From NCBI RefSeq assembly GCF_001591005.1, contig NZ_BCTY01000025.1:1-52787 (forward strand): a DNA stretch of 52,787 nt. Direction: 5' to 3'. Below the pieces are notes generated by a model that saw nothing but the letters and a program-made list of their open reading frames with translations, did no database searches and was not told the origin of the DNA. The DNA is from Sphingomonas sanguinis NBRC 13937 (GTDB lineage: Bacteria > Pseudomonadota > Alphaproteobacteria > Sphingomonadales > Sphingomonadaceae). Within the stretch, counting starts at the first letter, position 1; every line of letters begins with the position of its first letter. The position numbers and the translations under genes were made by a program. Of the stretch, positions 15,451 through 24,757 are shown piece after piece.

Positions 15451-18400
15451 ATGATCGCCCGCATCGTCACATGGGCGGTCGAGAAGCGTTGGCTCGTCCT
15501 GCTGCTCGCCGTCATCGCCGCAACCATCGGCGCCTTCTCCCTCTACCGGCTGCCGATCGACGCGGTGCCGGACATCACCAACAATCAGGTGCAGATCAAC
15601 GTTCGCGCGCCAGCGCTGTCGCCCGAGCTGGTCGAGAAGCAGGTGTCGTTCCCGATCGAGACGGCGCTCGCCGGCACCCCGGGCCTCGAATACACCCGCT
15701 CGCTGAGCCGCAACGGCTTCGCCCAGATCACGGCCGTCTTCTCCGACGCGACCGACATCTACTTCGCCCGCCAGCAGGTCGGCGAACGGCTGCAGGGCGT
15801 GGCCGAGAACCTGCCCGACGGCGTGAACCCCGAAATGGGACCGATCGCGACCGGTCTGGGCGAGGTGTACATGTACACCGTCCGCCTGCAGCACCGCGCC
15901 GACGACAAGCACAAGCCCGGCGAGCCGGGCCAGCAGCCCGACGGCAGCTACATCACCCCCGAGGGCGATCGGCTGACGAGCGAGGAGGACAAGGCGACCT
16001 ATCTGCGTACCGCGCAGGACTGGATCGTCACCCCGCTACTGAAGAACACGCCCGGCCTGGCTGGTGTCGACTCGATCGGAGGCTATGCCAAGCAGTTCCT
16101 GGTCGTCCCCGATGTCCAGAAGCTCGCTTCACTCGGCATCACGCTGACCGAACTGGGTAACGCTCTCGAGCGGAACAATACCAGTGTCGGAGGCGGCTTC
16201 GTCAACCGCAACGGTGAGGGACTGGCGGTAAGGTCGGACGCTCTGGTCCGCAACACCGGCGAGTTGGCCCGGACCGTCGTGGCGACCCGCAACGGTGTGC
16301 CCGTGACGCTCGATCAGGTCGCGACCGTTCGCACCGGACAGGCGATCCGGATGGGTTCCGCGTCCGAGAACGGCACCGAGGTCGTGGTGGGCACCGCGAT
16401 CATGCGGATCGGTGAGAACAGCCGCTCGGTCGCGACCGCGGTCGCGGACAAGCTGAAGACGATCAACGCCTCGCTTCCGCCGGACGTGGTGGTGCAGCCG
16501 GTGCTCAACCGCACCGAGCTGGTTAACTCCACCATCCGGACGGTGGCGCGCAACCTCGGCGAAGGCGCGGTCCTCGTCATCGTCGTCCTGTTTCTCCTGC
16601 TCGGAAACTTCCGCGCGGCGCTCATCGCAGCGCTCGTCATTCCGATCACGATGACGCTAACCGGATTCGGGATGCTCAAGGCAGGCGTCTCTGCCAACCT
16701 CATGAGCCTCGGCGCGCTTGACTTCGGCCTGATCGTCGATGGTGCGGTCATCATCGTCGAGAATGCGTTGCGCAGGCTCGCGGAGCGCCAACATCACGAA
16801 GGCCGACGGCTCACCGTCAAGGAGCGGCTCGCGAGCGTGGCGGCTGCCGCGCGCGAGATGATCCGGCCTTCGGTATACGGACAGGCGATCATTATACTCG
16901 TCTACGTACCGCTGCTCACGCTCACCGGCGTCGAGGGCAAGACGTTCGTGCCGATGGCGCTCACCGTCATCATCGCGCTCGCCTTCGCGTTCGTGCTGTC
17001 GCTCACCTTCGTGCCTGCGATGATTGCCATCTGGCTGTCGAAGAAGGTCGATGAGGAGGACGGCCGCATCGTCACCTGGCTCAAGAAGCGCTATGAGCCG
17101 GGGCTCAATCGGGCCATGAGGCGTCCCACGATCACGATCGGGGCGGCCGTCGGCAGCCTCGTCCTGGCGGTCTTAGCGTTCGGAACGCTGGGGCAGGTGT
17201 TCCTGCCGCAGCTCGACGAGGGTGACCTGCTCATCCAGTCGCTGCGCATCCCGGCGACGTCGGTCCAGCAGAGCCAGGCGATGCAGGTGCCGATCGAACG
17301 CATGATGTCGAAGCAGCCCGAGGTGCAGTTCGTCTATTCGAAGACGGGCACCGCCGAGCTCGCATCGGACCCGATGCCGCCCAATGCCACGGACATGTTC
17401 GTCATCCTGAAACCGCGCGACGCCTGGCCCGACCCCAAGTTGGCGAAGGAGGATCTGGTCAAGCGCATCGAGGGCAATCTCGCGAAGTTCCCGGGCAACG
17501 CCTACGAGATCACCCAGCCGATCCAGATGCGCTTCAACGAGCTGATCGCAGGCGTTCGCGGCGACATCGCCGTCAAGGTCTTCGGCGACGATTTCTCCGC
17601 CATGAACCGGACGGCGGAGCAGGTCGCGTCAATCCTGCGCAAGACGCAAGGCGCGGCCGACGTGAAGGTCGAGCAGACGACGGGTCTCCCGATGCTCGAC
17701 ATCCGCGTCAACCGCGATGCGATGGCACGCCTCGGCGTCACCGCTCAGGATGTGCAGGACACCGTCACCGCCACCCTCGGTGGCCGCACCTCCGGGCAGA
17801 TCTTCGAGGGAGACCGCCGCTTCCCGGTTGTCATCCGCCTCTCGGAGGCGCAGCGTTCGGATCTGGGGCTGCTGCAGCAGGTCCAGGTTCCGGTCGCCGG
17901 CGGGTCCTTCGTTCCCCTTTCCAGCGTCGCCGACATCGGAGTCGTGGACGGGCCGAACCAGATCAGCCGCGAAAACGGCAAGCGCCGGGTGGTCGTGCAG
18001 GCCAACGTGCGTGGTCGCGACGTCGGAAGCGTTGTGGCCGACGCACAGGCTGCCATCGGCAGCCAGGTGCGCCTGCCACCGGGCAGCTATCTCGAATGGG
18101 GTGGACAGTTCGAGAACCTCCAGTCGGCCAGCGCAAGGCTGAAGCTGGTCATCCCGGCCTGCTTCGTCCTGATCCTGTTCCTCCTCTATGGCGCCCTGGG
18201 ATCGGTGCGTGATGCCGCGATCGTGTTCACCGGCGTGCCCTTCGCGCTGGTGGGCGGCGTGCTGCTTCTCTTCGTGCGCGGCATGGACTTCTCGATCTCC
18301 GCCGCGGTGGGCTTCATCGCGCTGTCCGGCATCGCGGTCCTCAACGGCCTCGTCATGGTCAGCTCCATCCAGGACCTGATCCGTTCGGGCATGGACCGCG

Positions 18401-18696
18401 CCGAGGCGGCGCATGTTGGTGCGATGCAGCGCCTGCGTCCGGTCGCCATGACGGCGCTGGTGGCATCGCTCGGCTTCGTACCGATGGCGCTCGGACATGG
18501 TGCCGGTGCCGAGGTGCAGAAGCCGTTGGCGACGGTCGTCATCGGCGGGCTGATCTCGGCGACGCTGCTGACGCTCTTCGTGCTTCCCACCCTCTACGCG
18601 CGGTTCGGGCAGAAGGCGATCGAGCTGCCGGAGCACTACAACGAAGAGCACGAAGGCGATGATCACGGTCAGACCTTCGGGAAGACCATGGCCTGA
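15451..18696 (+). CDS. czcA: CzcA-like heavy-metal efflux RND transporter
   Basis: Inner-membrane proton-driven exporter of divalent metals, 1081 residues with the standard duplicated RND layout: TM1 near 13-33, large periplasmic loops, TM clusters near 365-560 and 900-1060. The TM4 proton-relay motif DFGLIVDGAVIIVEN has D424, D430 and E437 with the 6- and 7-residue spacing of CzcA. That marks the Zn/Co/Cd (HME1-like) class rather than the Cu/Ag CusA class. The C-terminus is His/Glu-rich (HYNEEHEGDDHG). Confidence 0.93.
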   Translation: MIARIVTWAVEKRWLVLLLAVIAATIGAFSLYRLPIDAVPDITNNQVQINVRAPALSPELVEKQVSFPIETALAGTPGLEYTRSLSRNGFAQITAVFSDATDIYFARQQVGERLQGVAENLPDGVNPEMGPIATGLGEVYMYTVRLQHRADDKHKPGEPGQQPDGSYITPEGDRLTSEEDKATYLRTAQDWIVTPLLKNTPGLAGVDSIGGYAKQFLVVPDVQKLASLGITLTELGNALERNNTSVGGGFVNRNGEGLAVRSDALVRNTGELARTVVATRNGVPVTLDQVATVRTGQAIRMGSASENGTEVVVGTAIMRIGENSRSVATAVADKLKTINASLPPDVVVQPVLNRTELVNSTIRTVARNLGEGAVLVIVVLFLLLGNFRAALIAALVIPITMTLTGFGMLKAGVSANLMSLGALDFGLIVDGAVIIVENALRRLAERQHHEGRRLTVKERLASVAAAAREMIRPSVYGQAIIILVYVPLLTLTGVEGKTFVPMALTVIIALAFAFVLSLTFVPAMIAIWLSKKVDEEDGRIVTWLKKRYEPGLNRAMRRPTITIGAAVGSLVLAVLAFGTLGQVFLPQLDEGDLLIQSLRIPATSVQQSQAMQVPIERMMSKQPEVQFVYSKTGTAELASDPMPPNATDMFVILKPRDAWPDPKLAKEDLVKRIEGNLAKFPGNAYEITQPIQMRFNELIAGVRGDIAVKVFGDDFSAMNRTAEQVASILRKTQGAADVKVEQTTGLPMLDIRVNRDAMARLGVTAQDVQDTVTATLGGRTSGQIFEGDRRFPVVIRLSEAQRSDLGLLQQVQVPVAGGSFVPLSSVADIGVVDGPNQISRENGKRRVVVQANVRGRDVGSVVADAQAAIGSQVRLPPGSYLEWGGQFENLQSASARLKLVIPACFVLILFLLYGALGSVRDAAIVFTGVPFALVGGVLLLFVRGMDFSISAAVGFIALSGIAVLNGLVMVSSIQDLIRSGMDRAEAAHVGAMQRLRPVAMTALVASLGFVPMALGHGAGAEVQKPLATVVIGGLISATLLTLFVLPTLYARFGQKAIELPEHYNEEHEGDDHGQTFGKTMA

Positions 18697-18703
18697 CGAA
18701 CGA

Positions 18704-18731
18704 GGAGGGCGGCACCGTCGTGCCGCCCTCC
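18704..18731 (+). terminator. 12-bp perfect stem-loop after czcA
   Basis: Arms GGAGGGCGGCAC (18704-18715) and GTGCCGCCCTCC (18720-18731) with a CGTC loop. It is a very stable hairpin 8 nt after the czcA stop, but no T-run follows. It may be a partial terminator or protect the czc mRNA 3' end. Confidence 0.5.
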
Positions 18732-18753
18732 CATATCGATGATGGGGATACCC

Positions 18754-19242
18754 ATGCCGGAGATCACGATTTCCCGAGTTTTCCATGGCCCGCCGCTGCG
18801 GATCTGGTCCGCGCTGATAGAGCCCGAGCACCGTCAAGCCTGGAGGCCGATGATCCAGCTCGACGATGCCAGCCAGGTTGGCGAAACCCAGTGCACGTTC
18901 GCCTTTCCGGGCTGGTCACGCTCCGTCCGTTCACCCGCCGAGGTCGACCACCTGGACAAGCCCCGGGCTTTCGCCTGGTCGTGCGGCATTCCTCACGTGT
19001 TCATGATCGAGGAGCGCTTCGAACTCCAGGGCGACGACGGCGGCACCACGGTGTCGCACAGCTGCGCCCTCCGGGGCCTGCTCTCGCTCCCGATCGCCGC
19101 GATGGTTCTGCGTCGTCTGCGCGTACTGATGATCGAGGCCGACGACCGACTTGCGGCCTACCTTCACTGGCGCGCCGGACAGGCGGTCCGCGGAGCCGAC
19201 CGGCGCCGCATAGCGCAGCACTATCGGAGGAAGGTACGATGA
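18754..19242 (+). CDS. SRPBCC-fold (polyketide cyclase/START-like) protein
   Basis: A 162-residue protein with the SRPBCC pattern: ISRVFHGPPLRIWSALIEPEH at the start, alternating strands (FAFPGWSRSV, AFAWSCGI, MIEERFEL), and a long C-terminal helix (MVLRRLRVLMIEADDRLAAYL). ATG 18754 has GGGG 6 nt upstream; an earlier ATG at 18739 is possible. Its ligand and role in the metal cluster are unknown. It overlaps the next gene's ATG. Confidence 0.7.
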   Translation: MPEITISRVFHGPPLRIWSALIEPEHRQAWRPMIQLDDASQVGETQCTFAFPGWSRSVRSPAEVDHLDKPRAFAWSCGIPHVFMIEERFELQGDDGGTTVSHSCALRGLLSLPIAAMVLRRLRVLMIEADDRLAAYLHWRAGQAVRGADRRRIAQHYRRKVR

Positions 19243-19607
19243 TTGGCATCAAGATCGTCGCGATGGTCGGCTTCGTGGTCCTGACCGGCTGCTCGAAGCC
19301 CGCGCCCAGCGACCCGCCCACCCAGCAGGAGGTTCATTCCGCCGACAGCGGGGTGTCGAGCGGGCAACTCGGCCGTCACCGCTATCGCTGCGACGACGGA
19401 AGCAGGCTGCTGATCGACTACAAGGACGATGGACTGCGGCTCGACCTGCGCGACGGGAACGATGCTCCTCCCCGGATCCTCAGCGCGCCCACGCAGAGGC
19501 TGCAATATGTCGGCGACGGCATCACGGCGACATTCTCCGGAACGCAGCTGACGATCGTCGAGGGCACGAGCCGAACCCGGACCTGCGTCCAGGAGGGCAG
19601 CAAGTGA
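19239..19607 (+). CDS. MliC-like lipoprotein (copy 1)
   Basis: A 122-residue lipoprotein: signal MIGIKIVAMVGFVVLTGCS with lipobox Cys18. The mature part resembles the MliC lysozyme-inhibitor fold: YRCDDGSRLLIDYKDDGLRL near the start, a central QRLQYVGDGITATFSG and a final conserved Cys (RTRTC). It shares the CDDGS-x-DY-x-DGLR pattern with the lipoprotein at 20931-21320. Lysozyme inhibition is only a family-level guess; a periplasmic metal or envelope-stress role is equally possible. Confidence 0.6.
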   Translation: MIGIKIVAMVGFVVLTGCSKPAPSDPPTQQEVHSADSGVSSGQLGRHRYRCDDGSRLLIDYKDDGLRLDLRDGNDAPPRILSAPTQRLQYVGDGITATFSGTQLTIVEGTSRTRTCVQEGSK

Positions 19608-19674
19608 CCCGATCGTATCAACGGTGCGGTTCGGCCGGAACACGTCCGCGCAGACGTCAGCGGAGGGCGTGACG

Positions 19675-20016
19675 ATGTCCGATCCGACCATCTCGAACGT
19701 CATGGCGATCCGCGCAGACGTGATCGCGCGCAGTCGAGCGCTTCGCGAAGCGCAGCCGAACGTCGCGCCCGGCGCGGCGCCGGGCACCCCCTCGTCCAGT
19801 TTCGCACAGACGCTCGATGGCGTCGTAGCGAAGGTCAACGAGACGCAGCAGCGGGAAGACGTCGCTACCGAGGCCTACGAGCGCGGCGAGACGAACGACA
19901 TCGCGACCGTCGCGCTGATCCAGAACCGTGCAAGTGTCGCGTTCGAAGCGACGCTTCAGGTCCGCAACAAGCTTCTGTCCGCATACAAAGACATCATGAA
20001 CATGCCGCTCGGCTGA
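19675..20016 (+). CDS. fliE: FliE flagellar hook-basal body protein, orphan
   Basis: A 113-residue protein with clear FliE features: SSSFAQTLDGVVAKVNETQ, then a C-terminal helix ending VRNKLLSAYKDIMNMPLG, the diagnostic end of FliE. FliE connects the MS ring to the rod and normally sits in a flagellar operon with fliF. Here no other flagellar gene is present. ATG 19675 has GGAGG upstream. The gene is intact. It may be a passenger of an old rearrangement or a repurposed copy. Confidence 0.82.
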   Translation: MSDPTISNVMAIRADVIARSRALREAQPNVAPGAAPGTPSSSFAQTLDGVVAKVNETQQREDVATEAYERGETNDIATVALIQNRASVAFEATLQVRNKLLSAYKDIMNMPLG

Positions 20017-20046
20017 TGCCGAAGCATGCTGGAGCAATGAACATTT

Positions 20047-20934
20047 ATGATTGTGGGCGCCACGCCACGATTTCGGCAGATCATGTTTGAGGTATGGAAG
20101 CCGCTGACGATCCTCTTCGTATGGGACGTTGCGGTCACCGCCTTCCACTTCATGACGCCGATCAAGGAGCCGCCGCTTCCGACTGCGTTGTTCGGCACCG
20201 CGATCGCGCTGTTCATGGGCTTTCGGACCAACGCCGCATATGCGCGCTGGTGGGAGGCGCGGACTTTATGGGGCGCGCTCATCAACGCGTCGCGATCTTT
20301 GTCGCGCGTCGCGCGGAGCCTTTCGGAAGGGAAGGACGATGCGGAGGGTCTCCACCAGGATGTGGTCCGTCGGCAGATCGCCTTCGCCCATGCGATACGA
20401 TGCCAACTCCGCCGCGAACCCGCCTACGACGAGATCAGGCGGATCGCGGGCGAAACGCTTGCCGAAATGGTCGTTAAGAAGACGAACCCGGCCAATGCGA
20501 TCCTGAACAGCATCTCTCTGCTGTTCGCCAGTGCCCTCGCGAACCGCAGGATCGACACCATTCAGCAGGCGATGGTCGAGCGCGTGCTGGTCGACATCGC
20601 CAACGCCCAAGGCGGTATGGAGCGGATCAAGAACACCCCGCTGCCGAATGGCTTCCGTTTCTTCCCGAACCTGTTCACCCGCCTGTTCTGCCTACTCTTG
20701 CCCATCGCGCTGGTCGAATCGCTCGGGCTCTGGACGCCGATAGGCTCGACGTTGATCGGCCTCGTCTTCCTCGCCGTGCTGAGCATCGGCGAAGATCTCA
20801 CCGATCCCTTCGCCAACACCGTCCACGATGTGCCGCTCACCGCCATGTGCCGCACGATCGAGATCGATCTGCTCGAGTCCGCCGGCCTCGAGGCGCCAGC
20901 ACCGCTCAAACCGGTGCATGGAGTCCTGTGGTGA
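20047..20934 (+). CDS. Bestrophin-family ion channel
   Basis: A 295-residue bacterial bestrophin (UPF0187): the N-terminus TPRFRQIMFEVWKPLTILFV leads into TM1, then FGTAIALFMGFRTNAAYARWWEAR and GALINASRSLSR, both characteristic, and the C-terminal IGEDLTDPFANTVHDVPL. Bacterial bestrophins are pentameric channels of the cytoplasmic membrane, often cation-selective. Its presence among metal-efflux genes suggests help with ion or charge balance, which is inference. Its stop overlaps the GTG of the next lipoprotein gene. Confidence 0.88.
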   Translation: MIVGATPRFRQIMFEVWKPLTILFVWDVAVTAFHFMTPIKEPPLPTALFGTAIALFMGFRTNAAYARWWEARTLWGALINASRSLSRVARSLSEGKDDAEGLHQDVVRRQIAFAHAIRCQLRREPAYDEIRRIAGETLAEMVVKKTNPANAILNSISLLFASALANRRIDTIQQAMVERVLVDIANAQGGMERIKNTPLPNGFRFFPNLFTRLFCLLLPIALVESLGLWTPIGSTLIGLVFLAVLSIGEDLTDPFANTVHDVPLTAMCRTIEIDLLESAGLEAPAPLKPVHGVLW

Positions 20935-21320
20935 GCAGCGAGCGAGCTAAACGGACGGCTGTGCCTCGTGGCAGGCTCTCCCTGCTCGCGCTCGCCGCAC
21001 TGGGCCTCACGGCTTGCGGGCCAGCGCCAGACGACACGGAAGGCGTTCTTCACAACGCGGAGACGATGCCGGACTTGGTTGGGCAACGTGTCGTCTACTG
21101 CGACGACGGATCGCGCGCCGACGTCGACTACCTCCGCGATGGTCTGCGTATGGCGGTCACCTGGCTGCCGCGCGGCAGGACGGAGATCCTGCGCGCGCGG
21201 GGCACCGGTGACGAGTTCCGCAACGGCAGCACGAGGGCGGTGATCGCGGGTGGATCGATCGCCTTCACCCGCTCCGACGGCAAGGTGCGCGTCTGCCACC
21301 GCACCAAGGGGGAGAACTGA
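20931..21320 (+). CDS. MliC-like lipoprotein (copy 2)
   Basis: A 129-residue lipoprotein starting at GTG 20931, which overlaps the bestrophin stop (GTGA). The signal has a basic n-region, LLALAALGLTAC lipobox, and a mature domain sharing YCDDGSRADVDYLRDGLRM and a final Cys (VRVC) with the lipoprotein at 19239. The two are probably old duplicates flanking fliE and bestrophin. The function is unknown, with MliC-type fold suggested. Confidence 0.6.
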   Translation: MSSERAKRTAVPRGRLSLLALAALGLTACGPAPDDTEGVLHNAETMPDLVGQRVVYCDDGSRADVDYLRDGLRMAVTWLPRGRTEILRARGTGDEFRNGSTRAVIAGGSIAFTRSDGKVRVCHRTKGEN

Positions 21321-21520
21321 GCGATGCGCCCTCTTGCACGCACTTCGTTGTCGGCGTCCGCGGTGATCCTCGGCACGATCATCATCACCAGAAGCGGGCT
21401 GAAGCTGCGGCTGGTTTCGTGTTCTCGGCACCTCGCCGCGAGCGTCGTCTTCCTCGCCGCCGCACGCGAGATGCGACGCGATGCCCGCATACGATCGAAG
21501 ATCACAGTTGGGAGGCCGTC

Positions 21521-24019
21521 ATGAACGACAAGCTCGAACTCGACATTCCGGTGCTGCTGCCCGACCTGCCCGATGCCGCCGACGCCTGCCTGGAGCGCCT
21601 CGTCTCCACCCTGGCGACGCGCGACGGCGTCGAGAAGGCCCACGTCATCGCTGTCGACGGTGACGCCCCTGCGGCACTGTGCATCCATTTCGACGCCGCC
21701 AAGCTGCCGCTGCCGCGGCTGCGCGAGATGGTACGTGCGGCAGGCGCCGAAATCACCGAACGCTACGGCCATTCCGTTTGGGAGGTTACGGGGATCACGC
21801 ACGAACGTCGGGCACGCACGATCGGCGACACGCTCTGCGCGATGCCCGGCGTTGTCCAGGCGAGCGCGACCACCAGCGGAACGATCCGCGTCGAATACGA
21901 TCGGCAGCGGACCGGCGAGGACGAGATCCGTGCGACGCTTCGCAAGCTCAAGGTGGGTCTCGGCGAACGGATCGCAGCCGACGATCATGCCGGACACGAT
22001 CATGGGAAGGGCGCCCGGACGAAGGAGGAGCAGCATGGCCCAGGCGACGGCCACGACCATTCGCACGCCGAGTTCCTAGGGCCCAACACCGAGTTGATCT
22101 TCGCTCTCGCCTGCGGTGCGCTGCTGGGGATAGGGTACGGCGTCGAGAAGCTGATGCCTGACGCGGCGCAATGGCTGCCGACCGCCTGCTTCGTCGCGGC
22201 CTATCTCTTCGGCGGCTTCTTCACGCTGCGCGAGGCGATCGACAACCTGCGACTCCGCAGGTTCGAGATCGACACTCTGATGCTGGTCGCCGCAGCCGGT
22301 GCCGCAGCCCTTGGCGCCTGGGCGGAAGGCGCGCTGCTGCTCTTCCTCTTCAGTCTCGGTCACGCGCTCGAGCATTATGCGATGGGTCGCGCCAAGAAGG
22401 CCATCGAGGCGCTGGCCAAGCTCGCGCCGGAGATCGCGACCGTTCGGCGGGACGGCCAGAAAAGCGAGATACCCGTCGAACAGCTGGTGATCGGCGATGT
22501 CGCGATCGTTAGGCCGAACGAACGCCTGCCTGCAGACGGCTTCATCATCAAGGGCTCCAGCGCGATCGACCAGGCTCCCGTCACCGGCGAGAGCATCCCG
22601 GTCGACAAGATCCCCGTCGCCGATGCCGCGATCGCTCGTGCCAAGCCGGACGCGGTGGGTCCGGAAAGCCGGGTGTTCGCCGGTACGATCAACGGCGGGA
22701 GCGCGATCGAGATCGAGGTGACGCGTCGCTCAAACGAGAGCGCACTCGCCAAGGTCGTGAAGATGGTCAGCGAGGCGGAAACGCAGAAATCGCCGACGCA
22801 GCGGTTCACCGATCGCTTCGAGCGGGTGTTCGTGCCTGCCGTCCTCGTGCTCGCCCTTCTACTCCTGTTCGCCTGGGTCGTCGTCGACGAGCCCTTCCGC
22901 GACAGCTTCTACCGGGCGATGGCTGTGCTGGTGGCGGCAAGCCCCTGCGCGCTGGCGATCGCGACGCCGAGTGCAGTGCTTTCCGGCGTCGCGCGAGCGG
23001 CGCGAGGCGGTGTCCTGGTCAAGGGCGGCGCGCCGCTGGAAAATCTCGGATCTTTAAAGGCGATCGCCTTCGACAAGACTGGCACGCTGACCGAAGGACG
23101 GCCACGCATCACCGATGTCGTGGTGGTCGATGCTGCCGACGAGAACGAGCTGCTGGCACTCGCCGTCGCGGTCGAGGCGCTCAGCGACCACCCGCTTGCG
23201 CAGGCGATCGTCAAGGACGGCCGTGAACGACTCGGCGCACGCGGACTACCCGAAGCCGGAGACCTCAAGAGCCTCACCGGCCGCGGCGTCACCGCAACCG
23301 TCGGAGACGAGACGGTATGGATCGGGAAGGCCGAGATGTTCGGCAAGGAAGGCATTCCGGTATTGGGTCAAGGGGCAACGAGTGCCGTCGCCGCGCTGCG
23401 CGAGAGCGGCCGGACCACGATGGTCGTGCGCAAGGGCGACCGGGATCTCGGCGCCATCGGTCTCATGGACACGCCGCGCGAGGCCGCGAGGACCGCGTTG
23501 CGCCGTCTGCACGACATGGGTGTGTCACGGATGATCATGATCTCCGGCGACCATCAGAAGGTCGCCGAGGCGATCGCCCGGGACGTCGGGATCGATGAAG
23601 CCTGGGGCGATCTGATGCCCGAGGACAAGGTGGCCGCAATCAAGAAGCTGGCAGGCGAGGACAAGGTCGCGATGGTCGGCGATGGAGTCAACGATGCACC
23701 TGCCATGGCGAGTGCGACCGTCGGGATCGCGATGGGCGCGGCCGGGTCGGACGTGGCTCTGGAAACCGCGGACGTGGCGCTGATGGCCGACGATCTGGCC
23801 CATTTGCCGTTCGCGGTGGGTCTCAGCCGTCACACCCGTGGGATCATTCGCCAGAACGTCTTCGTCAGCCTCGGCGTCGTCGGCTTCCTCGTACCGGCGA
23901 CCATCCTGGGGCTCGGGATCGGACCCGCGGTAGCGGTGCACGAGGGATCGACCTTGCTGGTCGTCGTCAACGCCTTGAGGCTGCTAGCCTACCGCGATCC
24001 GACCGGTAGGGCAGGATGA
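21521..24019 (+). CDS. P1B-4-type heavy-metal translocating ATPase
   Basis: An ATP-driven metal exporter of 832 residues. The N-terminus has two HMA-like beta-alpha repeats without CxxC, then a His-rich linker (DDHAGHDHGKG and DGHDHSHAEF). Membrane motif SPC (S474-C476), phosphorylation site DKTGT (D518), GDGVND (D721) and HEGST (H807) are visible. SPC with HEGxT marks the P1B-4 class (CtpD/CzcP-like: Co, Zn, Cd, Fe). ATG 21521 has GGGAGG upstream; the open frame begins earlier at 21419. It complements the CzcCBA pump by moving metal from cytoplasm to periplasm. Confidence 0.92.
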   Translation: MNDKLELDIPVLLPDLPDAADACLERLVSTLATRDGVEKAHVIAVDGDAPAALCIHFDAAKLPLPRLREMVRAAGAEITERYGHSVWEVTGITHERRARTIGDTLCAMPGVVQASATTSGTIRVEYDRQRTGEDEIRATLRKLKVGLGERIAADDHAGHDHGKGARTKEEQHGPGDGHDHSHAEFLGPNTELIFALACGALLGIGYGVEKLMPDAAQWLPTACFVAAYLFGGFFTLREAIDNLRLRRFEIDTLMLVAAAGAAALGAWAEGALLLFLFSLGHALEHYAMGRAKKAIEALAKLAPEIATVRRDGQKSEIPVEQLVIGDVAIVRPNERLPADGFIIKGSSAIDQAPVTGESIPVDKIPVADAAIARAKPDAVGPESRVFAGTINGGSAIEIEVTRRSNESALAKVVKMVSEAETQKSPTQRFTDRFERVFVPAVLVLALLLLFAWVVVDEPFRDSFYRAMAVLVAASPCALAIATPSAVLSGVARAARGGVLVKGGAPLENLGSLKAIAFDKTGTLTEGRPRITDVVVVDAADENELLALAVAVEALSDHPLAQAIVKDGRERLGARGLPEAGDLKSLTGRGVTATVGDETVWIGKAEMFGKEGIPVLGQGATSAVAALRESGRTTMVVRKGDRDLGAIGLMDTPREAARTALRRLHDMGVSRMIMISGDHQKVAEAIARDVGIDEAWGDLMPEDKVAAIKKLAGEDKVAMVGDGVNDAPAMASATVGIAMGAAGSDVALETADVALMADDLAHLPFAVGLSRHTRGIIRQNVFVSLGVVGFLVPATILGLGIGPAVAVHEGSTLLVVVNALRLLAYRDPTGRAG

Positions 24020-24136
24020 CGGTGGAAGCCGTGAGAACGCCCACGTCTGAAAAGGCAGTTGCGTGCAGCAGCCTGGGGATGTTGCTCGAGCATCGTCTTC
24101 GGCTGCGCCCGCGACGCTCGGGGATCTGAAATCACA

Positions 24137-24757
24137 ATGTTCGACATCATACTGGATGTACTTTCCTCCTTCAAAGGTTTCGGCGTTTTTCTGCTGATGC
24201 TTTTGGAGAACGTCTTTCCGCCGATCCCGTCGGAGGTGATCCTGCCGCTCTGCGGCTATGTCGCCACGCGAGGTGAAATCGGCGTGCCAGCCGTCATCGT
24301 CGCCGGCACGCTCGGATCGGGTGTCGGTGCGCTCCTGTGGTACTATGCCGGTCGCTGGGTCGGCGTCGATCGCCTGAAGCGCTTCGCCGCCTCGCACGGC
24401 CGCTGGCTGACACTGACCCCAAGCGAGATCGATCGGGTCGACCGCTGGTTCGATCGGCGCGGGCGCTGGGCGGTGCTGTTCGGACGCATGATCCCGGGCA
24501 TCCGCACGCTGATATCCGTGCCGGCCGGCGTCAGCGGAATGCCGCTCGTACCGTTTCTCGTTGCGACGTTCGCAGGATCCGCAATCTGGACGAGCGTCCT
24601 GGTGGTGGCCGGCTTCCGATTGGGCACCCGGTATCGGCAGGTGGCCGACCTCATCGAGCCCACCAGCAACGCCGTGATCGTTGCCGCCTTCATCTGGTAC
24701 GCCTGGAGGGTCGCAACGTTCGATCCATCGAGGGGGGGCACTGATGGCCCTCAGTAA
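24137..24757 (+). CDS. DedA-family membrane protein
   Basis: A 206-residue DedA protein: ENVFPPIPSEVILPLCGY near residue 30, then YYAGRWVG, the conserved FGRMIPGIRTLISVPAG (about 115-131) and four to five hydrophobic segments. DedA proteins are proton-dependent lipid-carrier flippases or scramblases of the inner membrane and affect envelope stress and metal tolerance in some bacteria. ATG 24137 is preferred to an upstream start because it begins the first membrane helix. Confidence 0.88.
   Translation: MFDIILDVLSSFKGFGVFLLMLLENVFPPIPSEVILPLCGYVATRGEIGVPAVIVAGTLGSGVGALLWYYAGRWVGVDRLKRFAASHGRWLTLTPSEIDRVDRWFDRRGRWAVLFGRMIPGIRTLISVPAGVSGMPLVPFLVATFAGSAIWTSVLVVAGFRLGTRYRQVADLIEPTSNAVIVAAFIWYAWRVATFDPSRGGTDGPQ

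Noticed and set aside
15471..16160. A long alternate frame inside czcA
   Set aside because: It is a high-GC shadow of the RND transporter with Arg/Pro/Ala bias.
21324..21524. A 66-residue plus-strand frame between the second lipoprotein and the P-type ATPase
   Set aside because: It overlaps the ATPase start by 4 nt and starts just after the lipoprotein stop, but it has no recognisable domain and its sequence resembles a random frame; too weak to list.
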